Source: Obelidium mucronatum (lineage: Eukaryota > Chytridiomycota > Chytridiomycetes > Chytridiales > Chytriomycetaceae). From it: 64,000 bases of DNA. Made by a program: the position numbers and the translations under genes. The stretch is from contig JAIVFH010000036.1 of NCBI GenBank assembly GCA_025765595.1, positions 186,001 to 250,000 of the forward strand. Direction: 5' to 3'. Under the pieces are notes generated by a model that made no database searches, had not been told where the DNA came from, and saw nothing but the letters and a program-made list of their open reading frames with translations. Below, in pieces: positions 10,055 to 20,799 of the stretch (its first letter is position 1; every line of letters begins with the position of its first letter).

Positions 10055-12145
10055 CTAAAACCCTTCTACTCGAAATTTCCAGACCCCAGAAATCTTATTG
10101 AATGCAACAAGGGTGGTCCCTGATACCGATTCAAGTCGCTTAAAATGGCGCTGAAAGATGGGATCCAGTTCATCGGAAACCACCACCGCGCCACACCTCC
10201 CTTGATCCATCGCCCAACACCTCTCCAACGAAACAAGTGCCGGTACATTCAAACCATATCCAAAGTCGTCCTTTTCATATTCATCTGGATACACCTGTAC
10301 CATTCGATGTTGCAACAAAACAATTGTTCCAGGAATCATTGCAATTCCTGTACGTGATTTGTTGGGAGAAGCTTGCAAGAGATCCACGGGTTCCAAAAAC
10401 TGGATTTCCCCAACTCCTGCAAGGGCGACAGTGTAATTGGAAATGTTCCGGAGTTGTGTGTCTGTCATGGTGAGAAGGGTCTCGAGAGGGGGTTTCGTGA
10501 CATACCCTTTCGGGGCGGAATGGGGATTGCGATGTGGCGGAGATTGTGATGCCAGTTGTTTTGGCGTGGATTGTGGATGGGGGGATCGTAGTGTCATACC
10601 TTGTTGCCTTCCGTTTTTCAATGGTGTTTCCTCTCGCGTTCTACTAAACAAACTACCACCATCGACAAAGTCAGACTTACTTTCCTGCAACGCTAATAAA
10701 ACGGATTTTGAGACACAACTTGGATTCAATGCTCTGGAACGATGAGGTTGAGAAATGGTAGGCGGACTTCGGAGGGCGCCGCGTAACTTGAGACCTGATG
10801 GATTCTTTGGAGGTAATCTGAAGGGGCTCATGGAAGTTGAGTCAGCTATACTCAGAATTTTCGGTGCTGAGTCCAGCTTGTGATCAAGAGGAGTCAACAT
10901 CGGACGATTGGAAACTTGAGGCAACGTATCATTGAGAACTGAGGCAAACAACGGATGGTTTCCGTATGGATTATCTTCCATGGTTGAGTAAATAGCTTCT
11001 TGCATAGCACTTGTATCTGAAACAGTTTCTGGAGTCCAAGATACTGGTTCAATTGACGTTGGTTGCATTTGAAAAGTGATAGAACTTCCTTGAGCATCAG
11101 TAGGAAATGCGGCCTGAGGAATAGGCGCAAAACTCTTCGTACTGTTACTGTCTTTGAAGTAGTCAGAAAAATTAAAGGACGTTTGGGAAGTTGAACTTTC
11201 GGATTGACGGGTTGCACCAGTATCAGTGAATAAAAACGTGGCTGGTAACGTCGAAGACGTTGGTTGTATTTGGAAAGTGACAGAGCCTGGTTGACCACCA
11301 GTATTTCCTACTGCGGTCGAACTCGTGGACTGAGGAAGAGGCCCGAAACTCTTCGTGTCTTTGAAGTATCCAGATTGGTACCCAATGAAACCTTGAGAGA
11401 CCGAACTTTCAGATTGCCGTATTGCGCCAGGATCGGCGAATGAGAAGTTGAATGGCGGTCGAGCAGTTTGAGGCATCGTAAATTCAGATTTAGATGCACT
11501 TGGGATAGAGTTTGAGACAGTGGTTGAGAAGCTGAATGGAGGTTGGGGTGTACTAGGTTGTGGAGTTCCAGTTGAAAATGTTGGTTGGGGAGGCATAGCT
11601 GAGAATACTGTAATTGGAGTAACGGCTTGATTGGTTAGGCTTCTAGCGTTGCTGTTTTCGAAATTTGAATGAGCGCTCTGAAATGAAACATTTTGAGATG
11701 ACATTGCTGGCTGAAACATGAATGTGCCCACAGTTGGTTTGGTTGCAAGAGTTGTGGTAGTTGTGGTAATTGGGGTGAAACCGGTGGAATGGTTTCTGAT
11801 CGAGTTCATGCCACCTTTCTTTCCCATTTCGTAATCTTTGATTCTCAGTTCCTAAACCAATATCTGAGTAAATTCATATTGCAACTTGTTTGGGCTCACC
11901 TCGGGACTCCAGTTTTTGTAACTCGGCATGGCGTTGATGCTCTGATAAATACCGACTTCTACACGTTTGTAGCGAGAGCCAGCAACTTCCTTTTCGACAG
12001 TCGCAGTGTACTTTGGAGTGCCGGTGCCGACGTTTACAGAACGAGTTGTGGCAGTTCCAGTAACAACAGCAGCTGTTGGTTTGATGTTGATTGGTTGAAC
12101 AATACGCTGGTGGTTGCCAAGTGCGGGATCCTGAAAGCGAAACAT
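10055..12145 (-). CDS. NUP98: NUP98/Nup116-type nucleoporin
   Basis: Two exons (12145-11900, 11851-10055) give 680 aa. The splice joins SINAMPSYKNWSPE to ELRIKDYEMGKKG, the conserved 'EELR-x-DY' segment of Nup98. A Ser/Thr/Phe-rich region follows, then NPYGNHPLF and, from about residue 535 to the end, the Nup98 C-terminal domain (PPLETLLTMTDTQLRNISNY, VYPDEYEKDDFGYGLNVPA, then WKFRVEGF). In Nup98-Nup96 precursors this domain cleaves itself at HF|S; here the protein simply ends at that point, as in yeast Nup116 and Nup100, and the His is Gly. Only one FG dipeptide precedes the domain. Nup98 forms the pore permeability barrier and docks mRNA export factors. Its ATG is 83 bp from the divergent TPR gene. 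Confidence 0.88.
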
Positions 12146-12228
12146 CGTTGAAGAGCTTTGTGGGGCATGAAGGGGCAGTTTAAAAAGGAGGTGTGGTCAA
12201 GCACCTCGATGTGGTCGAGTTTCACAAA

Positions 12229-14147
12229 ATGTCACAGCAGCTGACGCCTCGCATCATCCTTGCGGAGGCACAGAACGCCATCGCGCGCGGCGATCTCGAC
12301 AAGGCGATAGCGTCGTTCTCTGTGCTGATTGAGCTCAGCGAGAAGGCGGCGACGGGCGAGTTCAACCCGGTGCTGGCGGTGCTCTCGCGCGCCTCGTGCT
12401 GTGGGTTCGTTTGGCGTCTCCCAGCGTCTCCTGATCAACTCGCTCTTTAGACATGCAGCAGAAGAAGTACGAGCCGGCGCTCGCGGACGCGCTGACGGCG
12501 CTCAAGCTGCCGTCGATCCAGGCCGGCCAGGAGCTCTACACCGGCTGCTACTCGTCGCGCGCGGCAGCGGCTTCGTATGCGGCCGATGCCAGCAAGGTGA
12601 CTTGACCCGCGTGCTGTGTGTTGTGTGTTGTACGTTCTGACAGCTGGCGCCAGGCACTCGGCCGCAAGGAAGACTTCATGGCGTACAAGCGAATGGCAAC
12701 AGAGCTCATGAAGACAGACTCGGGGCGAGTCGAAGCAGCGCAACGCCTGAAGGACGACGGCAATAAACTCTTCAAGGAAGGAAAGCTGGAGAAGGCCCTC
12801 TTTGCGTACACCGAAGCCTTGAAGCAGGATTCCACAAACTCGGCCGTTCTATCCAACGCGTCTCTTGTGCTGCTAAAGTTAAATCGCGTCCAAGAGTCAT
12901 TGCAGGTGAAGGATCTTTTGGCCTTGATGTAATTTGTTCTCAAATGTCTGTTGCAGATGGCTGAGCGCTGCTGCGGGTTGAAGCCTAACTGGGCAAAGGG
13001 CTTCTTCCGCAAGGGAAATGCTCTTTTGAGACTCGACAAACCAACAGAGGCAGCAAGTGCTTTTCAGGATGGCCTTAAGTTGGCTCCAGATGACCCTGAA
13101 CTGAAGCAAAGTTACCTTGAAGCCATCAAGAAAGCCAAGATCTCCCCAGACTCTGTTCCCACTTCCGCACCTCAGCAGCCAAGCCCAGAAGATATGGGTC
13201 ACGCCAAAAAAATGATGGGAATGATGATGGATCTTAGATACAATTCATGGGATATTCAAACCTTCTTCTCTCAATCACCATCACCAACTCACTTGGATAT
13301 GTCGTTTTGGGAAGAAGAAATTGTGCCTCTCTTATCAACCACTGCGTCTCAAACTGCAATTTTCAATCTAATGAAAATCGCATTTCCTGGGTTTCAAAAG
13401 GGATCTCCTCCTGTCGGCGTGAACGACTACATGAGCCCGGATTCCACTGCTGCATCATGGTTATCGCACATTCTTCCTGACCACCCCCTCATCACTTCGC
13501 TGATATTGCTTCATTTGTTGACCTCAAATCCTGCAACGTCTGTGCGCAGCAAGTCTTGGACGCTGGCGTTTACCCACCAAGCTGATCCTCAAAAATTTCT
13601 TGGAACCGCTCTTTATCCTCACATTAGTACGCATAAAACGTATGTGGTTTTGATCAAGAGAGAGGAAGATAATGAATCTGTTCTTGATTTCTTGGCATTG
13701 TGGAATGCAAAAATGGATTCTAGTGACGAGGGAAGAAATGGATTTATGCAATCTAAAGTCTTGAAGCAGAAGGAGGGGCAAGACAAGGTCGTCGTTTATA
13801 CATGCGACGATTGGTTGAAAGGCCTTGAATATGTGTCTGGATATTATGAAGGACTAGAGGGAGTTAAGAAAGGAGGGGAACCATCATCCAAAAATGGTGG
13901 GGTTCGAACGAGGAATGTGTCTTTTAAGAGTGCTGTAGGAGATGAGAAAAACGAAGATGAGAAGGACGACGAAGAGTTTGAGCAGCTCCAGGGAAAGGTG
14001 AAGACAATGGAACACATTGTCAAACCAAAAGGAAGTAAAGCTTCGCGCTTTTGTTGGGGCATAATGGATGCCGACTCCTTGTTTGATGTCGGATTAGGTT
14101 TGGGTCTTTTTGTTATTGGAATCTCCATTTGCGTTCTCTATCTGTGA
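12229..14147 (+). CDS. Tail-anchored TPR protein
   Basis: Four exons (12229-12400, 12451-12596, 12654-12905, 12957-14147) give 586 aa. TPR repeats fill the first third: one group near residues 1-110 (SRASCYMQQKKYEPALADAL across the first splice) and a second from KDDGNKLFKEGKLEKAL through FRKGNALLRLDKPTEAASAF. A middle region of unknown type follows, then an acidic linker, and the last ~20 residues (VGLGLGLFVIGISICVLYL) form one hydrophobic segment at the very C-terminus, so the protein is probably tail-anchored with its TPRs in the cytosol. Such TPRs often dock Hsp70 or Hsp90; the partner here is unknown. The first ~370 bp of the gene are GC-rich, the rest is not. Confidence 0.8.
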
Positions 14148-14220
14148 TGTGTAATTAAGGTTGCTTATACTTATTATTTGTATTTGTGGAGTGGCTATTT
14201 TGCTCCTTATTTGAAAACAA

Positions 14221-15406
14221 ATGGCCGTCAACGCCCTCCAACGGCAGTACAAAGGTGCTTCTTCCCCTCTGGCTTCTTTCAACGATACATTTTACAATCC
14301 AATGAAGAGTTCTTTTACTGAGGGGGATACCCCTGGCGCGTTGACAGTGAAATTAAACTCCGCTTCTTCCACTAGAAATTCTGCAACACCCAATTCCTGG
14401 CTTCAGGGTTAGTTCGTCGAAACGCATTGTTCCTGCCGATATTTAAGCGTTTGGAGAGCTTCACAGTCTATCGACGAACCTCTTTTGTTGAGCAAAGCGT
14501 ATTAACTGTTTGGATCTCCATCACAGGTGGAACTAAAAGATGACAATATTTTTGAATGGCAAGTGGGCATCATCGGTCCTTTGGATACGGTCTATGAAGG
14601 AGGCTATTTCCTGGTACGGCAAAACGTTTTGGAGAGACTGAAATCGCGTCATTTGGCTTACTTTGCTCTCTCGCCACTCACACTCAGACCACCATCAAGT
14701 TCCCGTCAGACTATCCTTTCAATCCTCCTACATTCACATTCAATAACTCATTCTTTCATCCGAATGTGTAAGCCATTTTTTGTTACTTCTTATGTTGTTC
14801 CCACACTTAAAACAGTTGAAAAAAAATGCGTATTCTTTACATACCTAGATATCCCGATGGGCGTCTCTGTATTTCGATTCTGCATCCACCTGGAGATGAC
14901 CCAACCTCAGGAGAAAAAGCAGAAGAACGGTGGAACCCAACTCAAACTGTTGAATCTATTTTATTATCAATTGTGAGTCTTATGAACGACCCGAATGTTT
15001 CAAGTCCGGCGAATGTAGATGCTGGTGTAAGTTGTTTTTTTTTTTTAATTTTTTTTTTTTTTAATTTTATTTCGAGATTCTCTTCATTGACGACTTGAAT
15101 CAAGGTTTTGTTCAGGAACGACCGAAAGGCATATGAAGCGAAAGTGAAGGAGCAAGTGGAGTCATCAAAAAAAGATATTCCAGCTGATTTAGAGATGCCA
15201 AAGTCTGGTAAGTAGTGCGAATTTTTTTCAACAGTGCGTAGCGGGTCGTTAAGATATGGGGTTTAGCTGCCGATCTTGCAGTGAAGCGTCCCCAAGTTGA
15301 GCAGCAAGACGATTCGTTCTGGTTTGATGATGAAGCAGAGGACAGCTATGATGATGAAATGGACGAGGAAGACGAAGAAGAGGAGGAAGAAGAGGAAGAT
15401 GATTGA
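14221..15406 (+). CDS. CDC34: Ubiquitin-conjugating enzyme E2, Cdc34 type
   Basis: Exons 14527-14613, 14688-14767, 14849-15026, 15105-15207 and 15267-15406 are secure; exon 1 (14221 to about 14346) is less so. The join gives about 237 aa. The E2 fold shows [52 protein letters not shown] with the catalytic Cys near residue 105, the Cdc34-specific acidic loop [18 protein letters not shown], and SPANVDAG. The C-terminus is a run of Asp and Glu, as in Cdc34, where it contacts cullin-RING ligases. Cdc34 transfers ubiquitin to SCF substrates in cell-cycle control. Only an in-phase donor at 14347 (ACA|GTGAAA) links exon 1 to exon 2, leaving ~20 unusual residues before the E2 core. DCN1, another cullin-pathway gene, is at 39734-40881. 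Confidence 0.9.
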
Positions 15407-15562
15407 ACCAAGAGAAAAACAAGTTTGGTAAGCTTTTTAAGAGACAAAACAAGTGCAAATGAATTTGATTTATATCCTTTTCCACAGAATGCGTACGGTA
15501 CTCCCTCGTGACCTTATTAAGAATAAAAAACAGCTGCATTATCTCCTGATTTTTATTACACC

Positions 15563-16677
15563 TCATTCAAACATGATAATTTCAGTTTTTTGAATCTTAA
15601 CGTCATTATTTGCATTATTTGTTCCTGTCCCTTTGTCGGAATCCGATAGTTTTCTCGTTCCATCAGATGGATATATGGTTATGAGTAGTTTAACAAAATG
15701 AGACGCGACACATGCGGCCAATAACATCATAACCCATACTAAGCACATTTCATCTAATTATTTTTTTTAGTTTTTTTTTTTGTTGATGTGGTTTTTAAAC
15801 CAAGACAAAATTTACCAAGAAGACAGCCAATCGGTGGCGCTGAAGGCATACTATTTCGAACTCCCGGCATTGCAAACAACAACGAAATTGTCATTGCAAT
15901 ATACGCAGGCTCCACCTTCTTGTCAAAAATCCACAGAAAAGATGCCAGCACACAGGCGAAAATAGCCAAGATCCACATGGAGATACTCACCATGAACGCG
16001 AAACTTATAACTGTATAATTACGCGTGACTTTTGAAGTTACAGCAATTTGTGTTGGCTGGATTGTTTGAATCTTGTAATCCAACAAAAACCCGTTGGGGA
16101 TTCCACGCATTTCAACGTGCAAAGGGATAGCGGTTCTGTTCCACCCGAAAGTGCCTTGTATAGTGAACCCAACGGAGAAAGAATCGAGGGGATAGTGGTT
16201 GTAATCCCCGGAGAGAAAGGTTGACCCGGCTTGTGTCAACATGAGTTGATTTTGTTGAAAGATAAAAGTTTGGGGGCCGATGGTTATATTAATAGGCGTG
16301 CTTGCCTCTGGATATGCAAATTGCGTTGGGTTTGGGTTGATGAGATTTCCTGGTGATCATCGAAGGATGACATAGAATGTTAGAACTCCTAGTTGAGACT
16401 CTACTATACTCTCACCACAAAGTTTAAAGTTGCATCTTATCTTCATTGCTTGTGCTACGATATCAACATATGTTCCTTCAATCACGATGGCCAGTAACGT
16501 GGTGTTCAAGCAGTGATCATCTGTGAAATTTCCGGAATAGACCTTGTAATCGTCCATCCCCGTTGTTGTCAGAGTGTCGTTAATTCCAATAGTGATAAGT
16601 CCAGCAATGAGGATCGAGACTATCAGAGGGATGGCAATGGCCGTGCCAATCAGACGCCTCCTCGCGATTCGCGGCAT
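15563..16677 (-). CDS. DUF4436-like multi-pass membrane protein
   Basis: Three exons (16677-16416, 16349-15816, 15738-15563) give 323 aa. There is an N-terminal hydrophobic segment after a basic start (MPRIARRRLIG), then a likely lumenal or outside domain with Asn-x-Ser/Thr sites and the pattern YNHYPLDSFSVGF, followed by hydrophobic segments near FAFMVSISMWILAIFACVLA, AMTISLLFAMPGV and VWVMMLLAACVASHF, and a polar tail. This order and the YPxDSF motif fit the DUF4436 family of fungal membrane proteins, whose function is unknown. The last splice joins APPIGCLL to VWVMMLL and removes a T-rich intron. Its ATG is 167 bp from the divergent RAD51 start. Confidence 0.7.
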
Positions 16678-16844
16678 TTGGGATGAACTGGCAATCCAAT
16701 AAATCGAAAGGCAATCACTTTTGGAGTTTTTTTTAATTTATTATTTCTGTTTTTATTATTAATCATGTTCCTGTCTTCTTTTTCGTTGCGTTAAAAAAAT
16801 ATTCCCCAAATTCGGACGCACTTGACCACACACACCTTACCACT
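16678..16844. promoter_or_regulatory. Shared spacer between DUF4436 gene and RAD51
   Basis: The two start codons point away from each other across 167 bp, so both promoters must lie here or reach into the genes. The DUF4436 side is A/T-rich with runs of T; the RAD51 side has a C/A-rich stretch just before the ATG. No clear MluI-box-like (ACGCGT) element, expected for some fungal S-phase genes, is seen in the spacer. Confidence 0.4.
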
Positions 16845-18465
16845 ATGGCATCGAGACAACGTCAGCAACAGCAAGTACAACAACAGGAACAGGCACAAGT
16901 TGAAGAAGAGCAACAACAAGATGAAGCCGTAGAACAAGGCGGAGTGATGAAAGTGCAGCTTCTGGAGGTAAGTAACCAATCGCAAAAACGCAACATGCCC
17001 GCACAAACTCACTCAAATGTGCATAGCAATACGGAATCCATGCGAGTGACGTTAAGAAACTTTGTGATGCCGGTCTGTATACTGTTGAGGCTGTGGCATT
17101 CACTCCTCGCAAGGCATTGCTTGCCATCAAGGGTAAGCTAGGCCTTCCCACTTTTTTTTTTCAGTTCCTCATTCTTTTTGCACACTAGGTATTTCGGAAA
17201 CAAAAGTGGACAAGATCCTTACTGAAGGTAAAACGCGATTTATTCAACATAACGAGCCGCTTATCATTCGTTCTTGTTTTGTGTCCAAGCCGCGAAACTT
17301 GTTCCTATGGGGTTCACCACCGCAACGGATTTCCATATTCGCCGGCAGGAGACTATATCGATTGGAACTGGCTCGAAAGAGCTGGATAGGCTGTTGGGAG
17401 GTTCGGGAATATTCGCGACGTGGCCAAAAAAAAAAACAACTTATTCTCTTCTTTTTTAAAAAAAAAAAAAAAAAAAATTAGGGGGAATTGAAACGGGTGC
17501 AATTACTGAAATATTTGGGGAATTTAGAACCGGGAAAACTCAGCTTTGTCACTCCTTGGCCGTCATGGCTCAGGTATGGTCGCCGTAGTTCTGGAAACCC
17601 CTAGAAATATCCTCAACCAAAAATACCAAGTAGATGCCGACAAACATGGGAGGAGGCGAAGGGAGAGTCATGTACATTGATACTGAAGGTACATTCCGTC
17701 CCGAACGACTATTGGCAACTGCCGAGAGATTTGGATTGAATGGAGAAGAAGTGTTGGACAACGTGGCGTATGCAAGAGCGTATAACTCAGATCATCAATT
17801 GAACCTGCTTATGCAAGGTGCAGCAATGATGGCCGAATCCAGGTAATTCGGATCAAAAATGCTCAAAACTTTGGATGGTTCGAGTCTTAAACTTGCAAAC
17901 GGGGAAAAAATTCGCAGGTTCTCGTTGTTGATTGTGGATAGCGCAACGTCATTATACCGTACCGATTATTCTGGAAGAGGAGAGTTGTCTGCAAGACAAA
18001 TGCACTTGGCAAAGTTTTTGAGAATGCTTCAAAGATTGGCTGATGAGGTTCGCGGTTTTTTTGATTCATTTTCGCTCTTGAAGAATAACCGTGACCCGTG
18101 TTATAGTTTGGTATTGCAGTCGTGCTGACCAACCAAGTCGTGGCTTCTGTGGATTCCACCAACCCATTCGGTCCAACTTCAAAGCCGATCGGGGGAAATA
18201 TTATAGCACATGCGTCAACTACAAGGTTTTTTTGTTTTGTTGAATTGCAGCATTTTATTGATGACATATTTTCCCATTTCAAGACTTTCGTTGAGAAAGG
18301 CATCAGGAGAAAACCGAATTTGTAAAGTTTTTGACAGCCCAAACTTGCCTGAAGCCGAATGCCAGTTTTCAATTGGTGCTGATGGTAAGTTTCGAATGTT
18401 TTTTTTGCAAAACAACAACAATGAAACTGATTCATGACATAGGTATCAACGATGCTAAGACTTGA
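16845..18465 (+). CDS. RAD51: RAD51 recombinase
   Basis: Ten short exons (16845-16967, 17027-17132, 17189-17227, 17290-17400, 17482-17573, 17634-17842, 17918-18047, 18107-18225, 18284-18384, 18443-18465) join in phase to 350 aa, the usual Rad51 length. A Gln-rich N-terminus is followed by the helix-hairpin-helix part ([27 protein letters not shown]), then [14 protein letters not shown], Walker A GEFRTGKT near residue 140, [11 protein letters not shown], Walker B LLIVDS near 230, [29 protein letters not shown] and [15 protein letters not shown]. It forms filaments on single-stranded DNA and drives strand exchange in recombinational repair. The intron at 17401-17481 holds a long A run. No catalytic residue appears lost. 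Confidence 0.97.
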
Positions 18466-18632
18466 TGGATGAGGATTTTTTCCGCCAATGTCTTGAATAA
18501 ACGTTGTATGATGAATTTTTTTGTTTGTGGTCAAGAAAGCTGCTGCGTTGCTTGCTTGGCTGATCCACCCTCGTAAAAAACATTAAAAACGGTACACGTA
18601 CATCAACCAACAACCAACCTGATCCAACACAA

Positions 18633-20696
18633 ATGCTCTCTGCACAATCGGCACGGTTAATGACACCATCGCTGCGTCGGACGCTCGTTGAACTCAAGGA
18701 ACTCCAGTCTTCACCTCTAATTGGCATCACTGTTACCCCTCACGAAAACGATATCCGCTTCCTATGTGTCACAATGATACCTCAAGAAGGAATCTACAAA
18801 GGAGTTCCGCTTCATCTGGAACTGAATCTCTCTAATGGATACCCAACGGCCTCTCCAGTGGTCACAATCGATACCATGATCCAGCACCCAAACGTGTTCT
18901 CGCGCACGTATATTTGCTGTGACTTACTCAAAGGCCAGTTATTCACAGACGCTAGAGGGCGGGTATCGGGGTACAGTCCAGCGTATTCGCTGGGAACCAT
19001 CTTGTTGCAATTGATGAGTTTCTTTTCGGCTACGGATATTGAGCAGGATTGGGGAGGCATGTCGCGGAATATGGCTGATGAAACGTCTCGGCAGCAAGCG
19101 ATTGAGAATGTGAAGGCGTTTTGTTGTGTGAAATGTGGGTTCCAAGGGAGTGAGATTGTTGAAAGGATGAATAGGTCGATGGATTTGGATGATGCTACTG
19201 CTGTCACTACTGTTGCTGCTGCTGCTATTGGAGAGGATGGGTTGAAGAGTCGGGTTCTGACGTTGGTGGGTAATGGCAGCCCTGGGGGCTTGACTTTAGA
19301 GGTGATGCCGAATGAGCTTTTGTTGGAAATTGCTGATCATATGGCGGTGGAAGACATTATCAAGCTGTCTCGTGCAGTTCCGAGGTTTGGGGAATTGGTT
19401 CAGAAGCATAACTTGAAGATTCGAAGGGATCAAAGGTGTTTCGTGTACAAGACAGGAATCAAAGATGCTATATTAGGTGAGTTCAGAATATTTATCTTTT
19501 TTTTTTTTTTTGCCTTTTTCTTAAGTATGTCCTTTTTTTTTTTTGGTATAGGTGTCGGTGTGTGGATGGCTTCAACAGGACGAAACCGTGATATGAAGCC
19601 AGTGGATTTTGATCTTCTTTCGTATTTAGCCTTCGAAAAGGGGATCAGGCAAACTATTTGGGGGCAGGGATTCACCCACTTTTTACCCTTGTCGTTGAGT
19701 CCGACCCATTTTGGTCGGGCCCTACCCATTCTCAAGGCCACTTTAGTCACATTAGACAATGGAAAGTCTACCGAATTTACTCCTGAAGTGGGTCTTCGCG
19801 TTTTGTCTAGACTCATCAATCTGATGGTGGTTGACTTGATGAAAGCTATGGACGAAGACGCGTCGTTCAAAACCAAACGTGCAGACTTTCGAAAGGACGC
19901 AGCACCTCTCAAGACAAAGCTAATTGCTTCCGAAAAGGCATTAACTGGATACTCCCAACTTCTTCACCTGCTTCTCTCACTGTGCCACGTGTTTCCTGAA
20001 ATTACTGCAATGGCTGAACGAAAAGTAGAAAAGTTTTTGACGGACAAGGACTCCCGCGGAAAAGATTCAGTTCCCAACTTGGGAGAATTTTTGGTGCTAT
20101 TGTTTTGCCAAAGCAAGTATACCTGGGCGAACTTGGCGCTCTCAGTCTTTCGTGAATGCAGCACCAGAAACGTTGTTTGGATGTTGGATCCAAAGCATGG
20201 AAACAAGCCGTTTTTGGCTTTCATCGAACCAGACGCATGTAGCGACTTCCGCCTTGAACACACGTTTGGAGCGCAACAGACTTCATTAAGGCTTCTCATG
20301 TTTCAAGTCCTGTTTATGAAGCGAATTGGGCTTGGGAAACAAACACCGATGGAGCTGCTGGCACAACTGAATAGGCGGTTTGGCTATCCACAGACTTCGC
20401 TTGCTGAGACTCTTATTGAAGATATCAAGGGGATTTATGCAGTCAAGAGCTTCAATGCGTTCTTGCCTCTGGTGGAAATTCCCTTGCCAACCAAAGAATA
20501 CTTTAGCAAGTTTTTGAAAGATGCCATTGCGGCGAGTGAGTCCAAGAATTATCACAAGACGAGATATAGCCAGAGGCAGCTGTACACTATGCGTTGTACG
20601 GCGGAACGTGAGTTTGACAAGGAGGGGAAGCTGGGAACGCGTGACGTCGGCGGGACTATTCGGATTGAGAGTTTCTTTCCCGACCGTTCGTACTGA
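18633..20696 (+). CDS. E2 (UBC) domain fused to an F-box-like motif
   Basis: Two exons (18633-19476, 19552-20696; the intron is T-rich) give 662 aa. Residues about 5-140 form a ubiquitin-conjugating domain: LHLELNLSNGYPTASP, HPNVFSRTYICCDLL with a Cys at the catalytic spacing after HPN, and GYSPAYSLGTILLQLMSFFS. An F-box-like segment (LEVMPNELLLEIADHMAVED) follows near residue 230. The last ~370 residues start with WMASTGRNRDMKPVDFD and match nothing I know, but this part recurs in the truncated paralogue at the left edge (3-332). Joining an E2 and a substrate-receptor motif in one chain is unusual; whether the F-box binds Skp1 is inference. It lies 167 bp after RAD51 on the same strand. Confidence 0.75.
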   Translation: MLSAQSARLMTPSLRRTLVELKELQSSPLIGITVTPHENDIRFLCVTMIPQEGIYKGVPLHLELNLSNGYPTASPVVTIDTMIQHPNVFSRTYICCDLLKGQLFTDARGRVSGYSPAYSLGTILLQLMSFFSATDIEQDWGGMSRNMADETSRQQAIENVKAFCCVKCGFQGSEIVERMNRSMDLDDATAVTTVAAAAIGEDGLKSRVLTLVGNGSPGGLTLEVMPNELLLEIADHMAVEDIIKLSRAVPRFGELVQKHNLKIRRDQRCFVYKTGIKDAILGEFRIFIFFFFFAFFLSMSFFFFGIGVGVWMASTGRNRDMKPVDFDLLSYLAFEKGIRQTIWGQGFTHFLPLSLSPTHFGRALPILKATLVTLDNGKSTEFTPEVGLRVLSRLINLMVVDLMKAMDEDASFKTKRADFRKDAAPLKTKLIASEKALTGYSQLLHLLLSLCHVFPEITAMAERKVEKFLTDKDSRGKDSVPNLGEFLVLLFCQSKYTWANLALSVFRECSTRNVVWMLDPKHGNKPFLAFIEPDACSDFRLEHTFGAQQTSLRLLMFQVLFMKRIGLGKQTPMELLAQLNRRFGYPQTSLAETLIEDIKGIYAVKSFNAFLPLVEIPLPTKEYFSKFLKDAIAASESKNYHKTRYSQRQLYTMRCTAEREFDKEGKLGTRDVGGTIRIESFFPDRSY

Positions 20697-20708
20697 AGAA
20701 AGATGGCT

Positions 20709-20741
20709 GTTTGATTGATGTTTGATTGATGTTGATTGATG
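20709..20741 (+). repeat. Short tandem repeat (TTTGATTGATG-like, three units)
   Basis: Three near-copies of TTTGATTGATG stand head to tail just after the stop of the E2/F-box gene and about 60 bp before the start of the coiled-coil gene. The units are 10-11 bp. They could lie in the 3' UTR or in the next promoter; no function is evident. Confidence 0.6.
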
Positions 20742-20799
20742 TGGAAATAAAAAGGGATTCTCTCATTGTTCACTCCAAGTATTATTCAGAGCAGAATAA

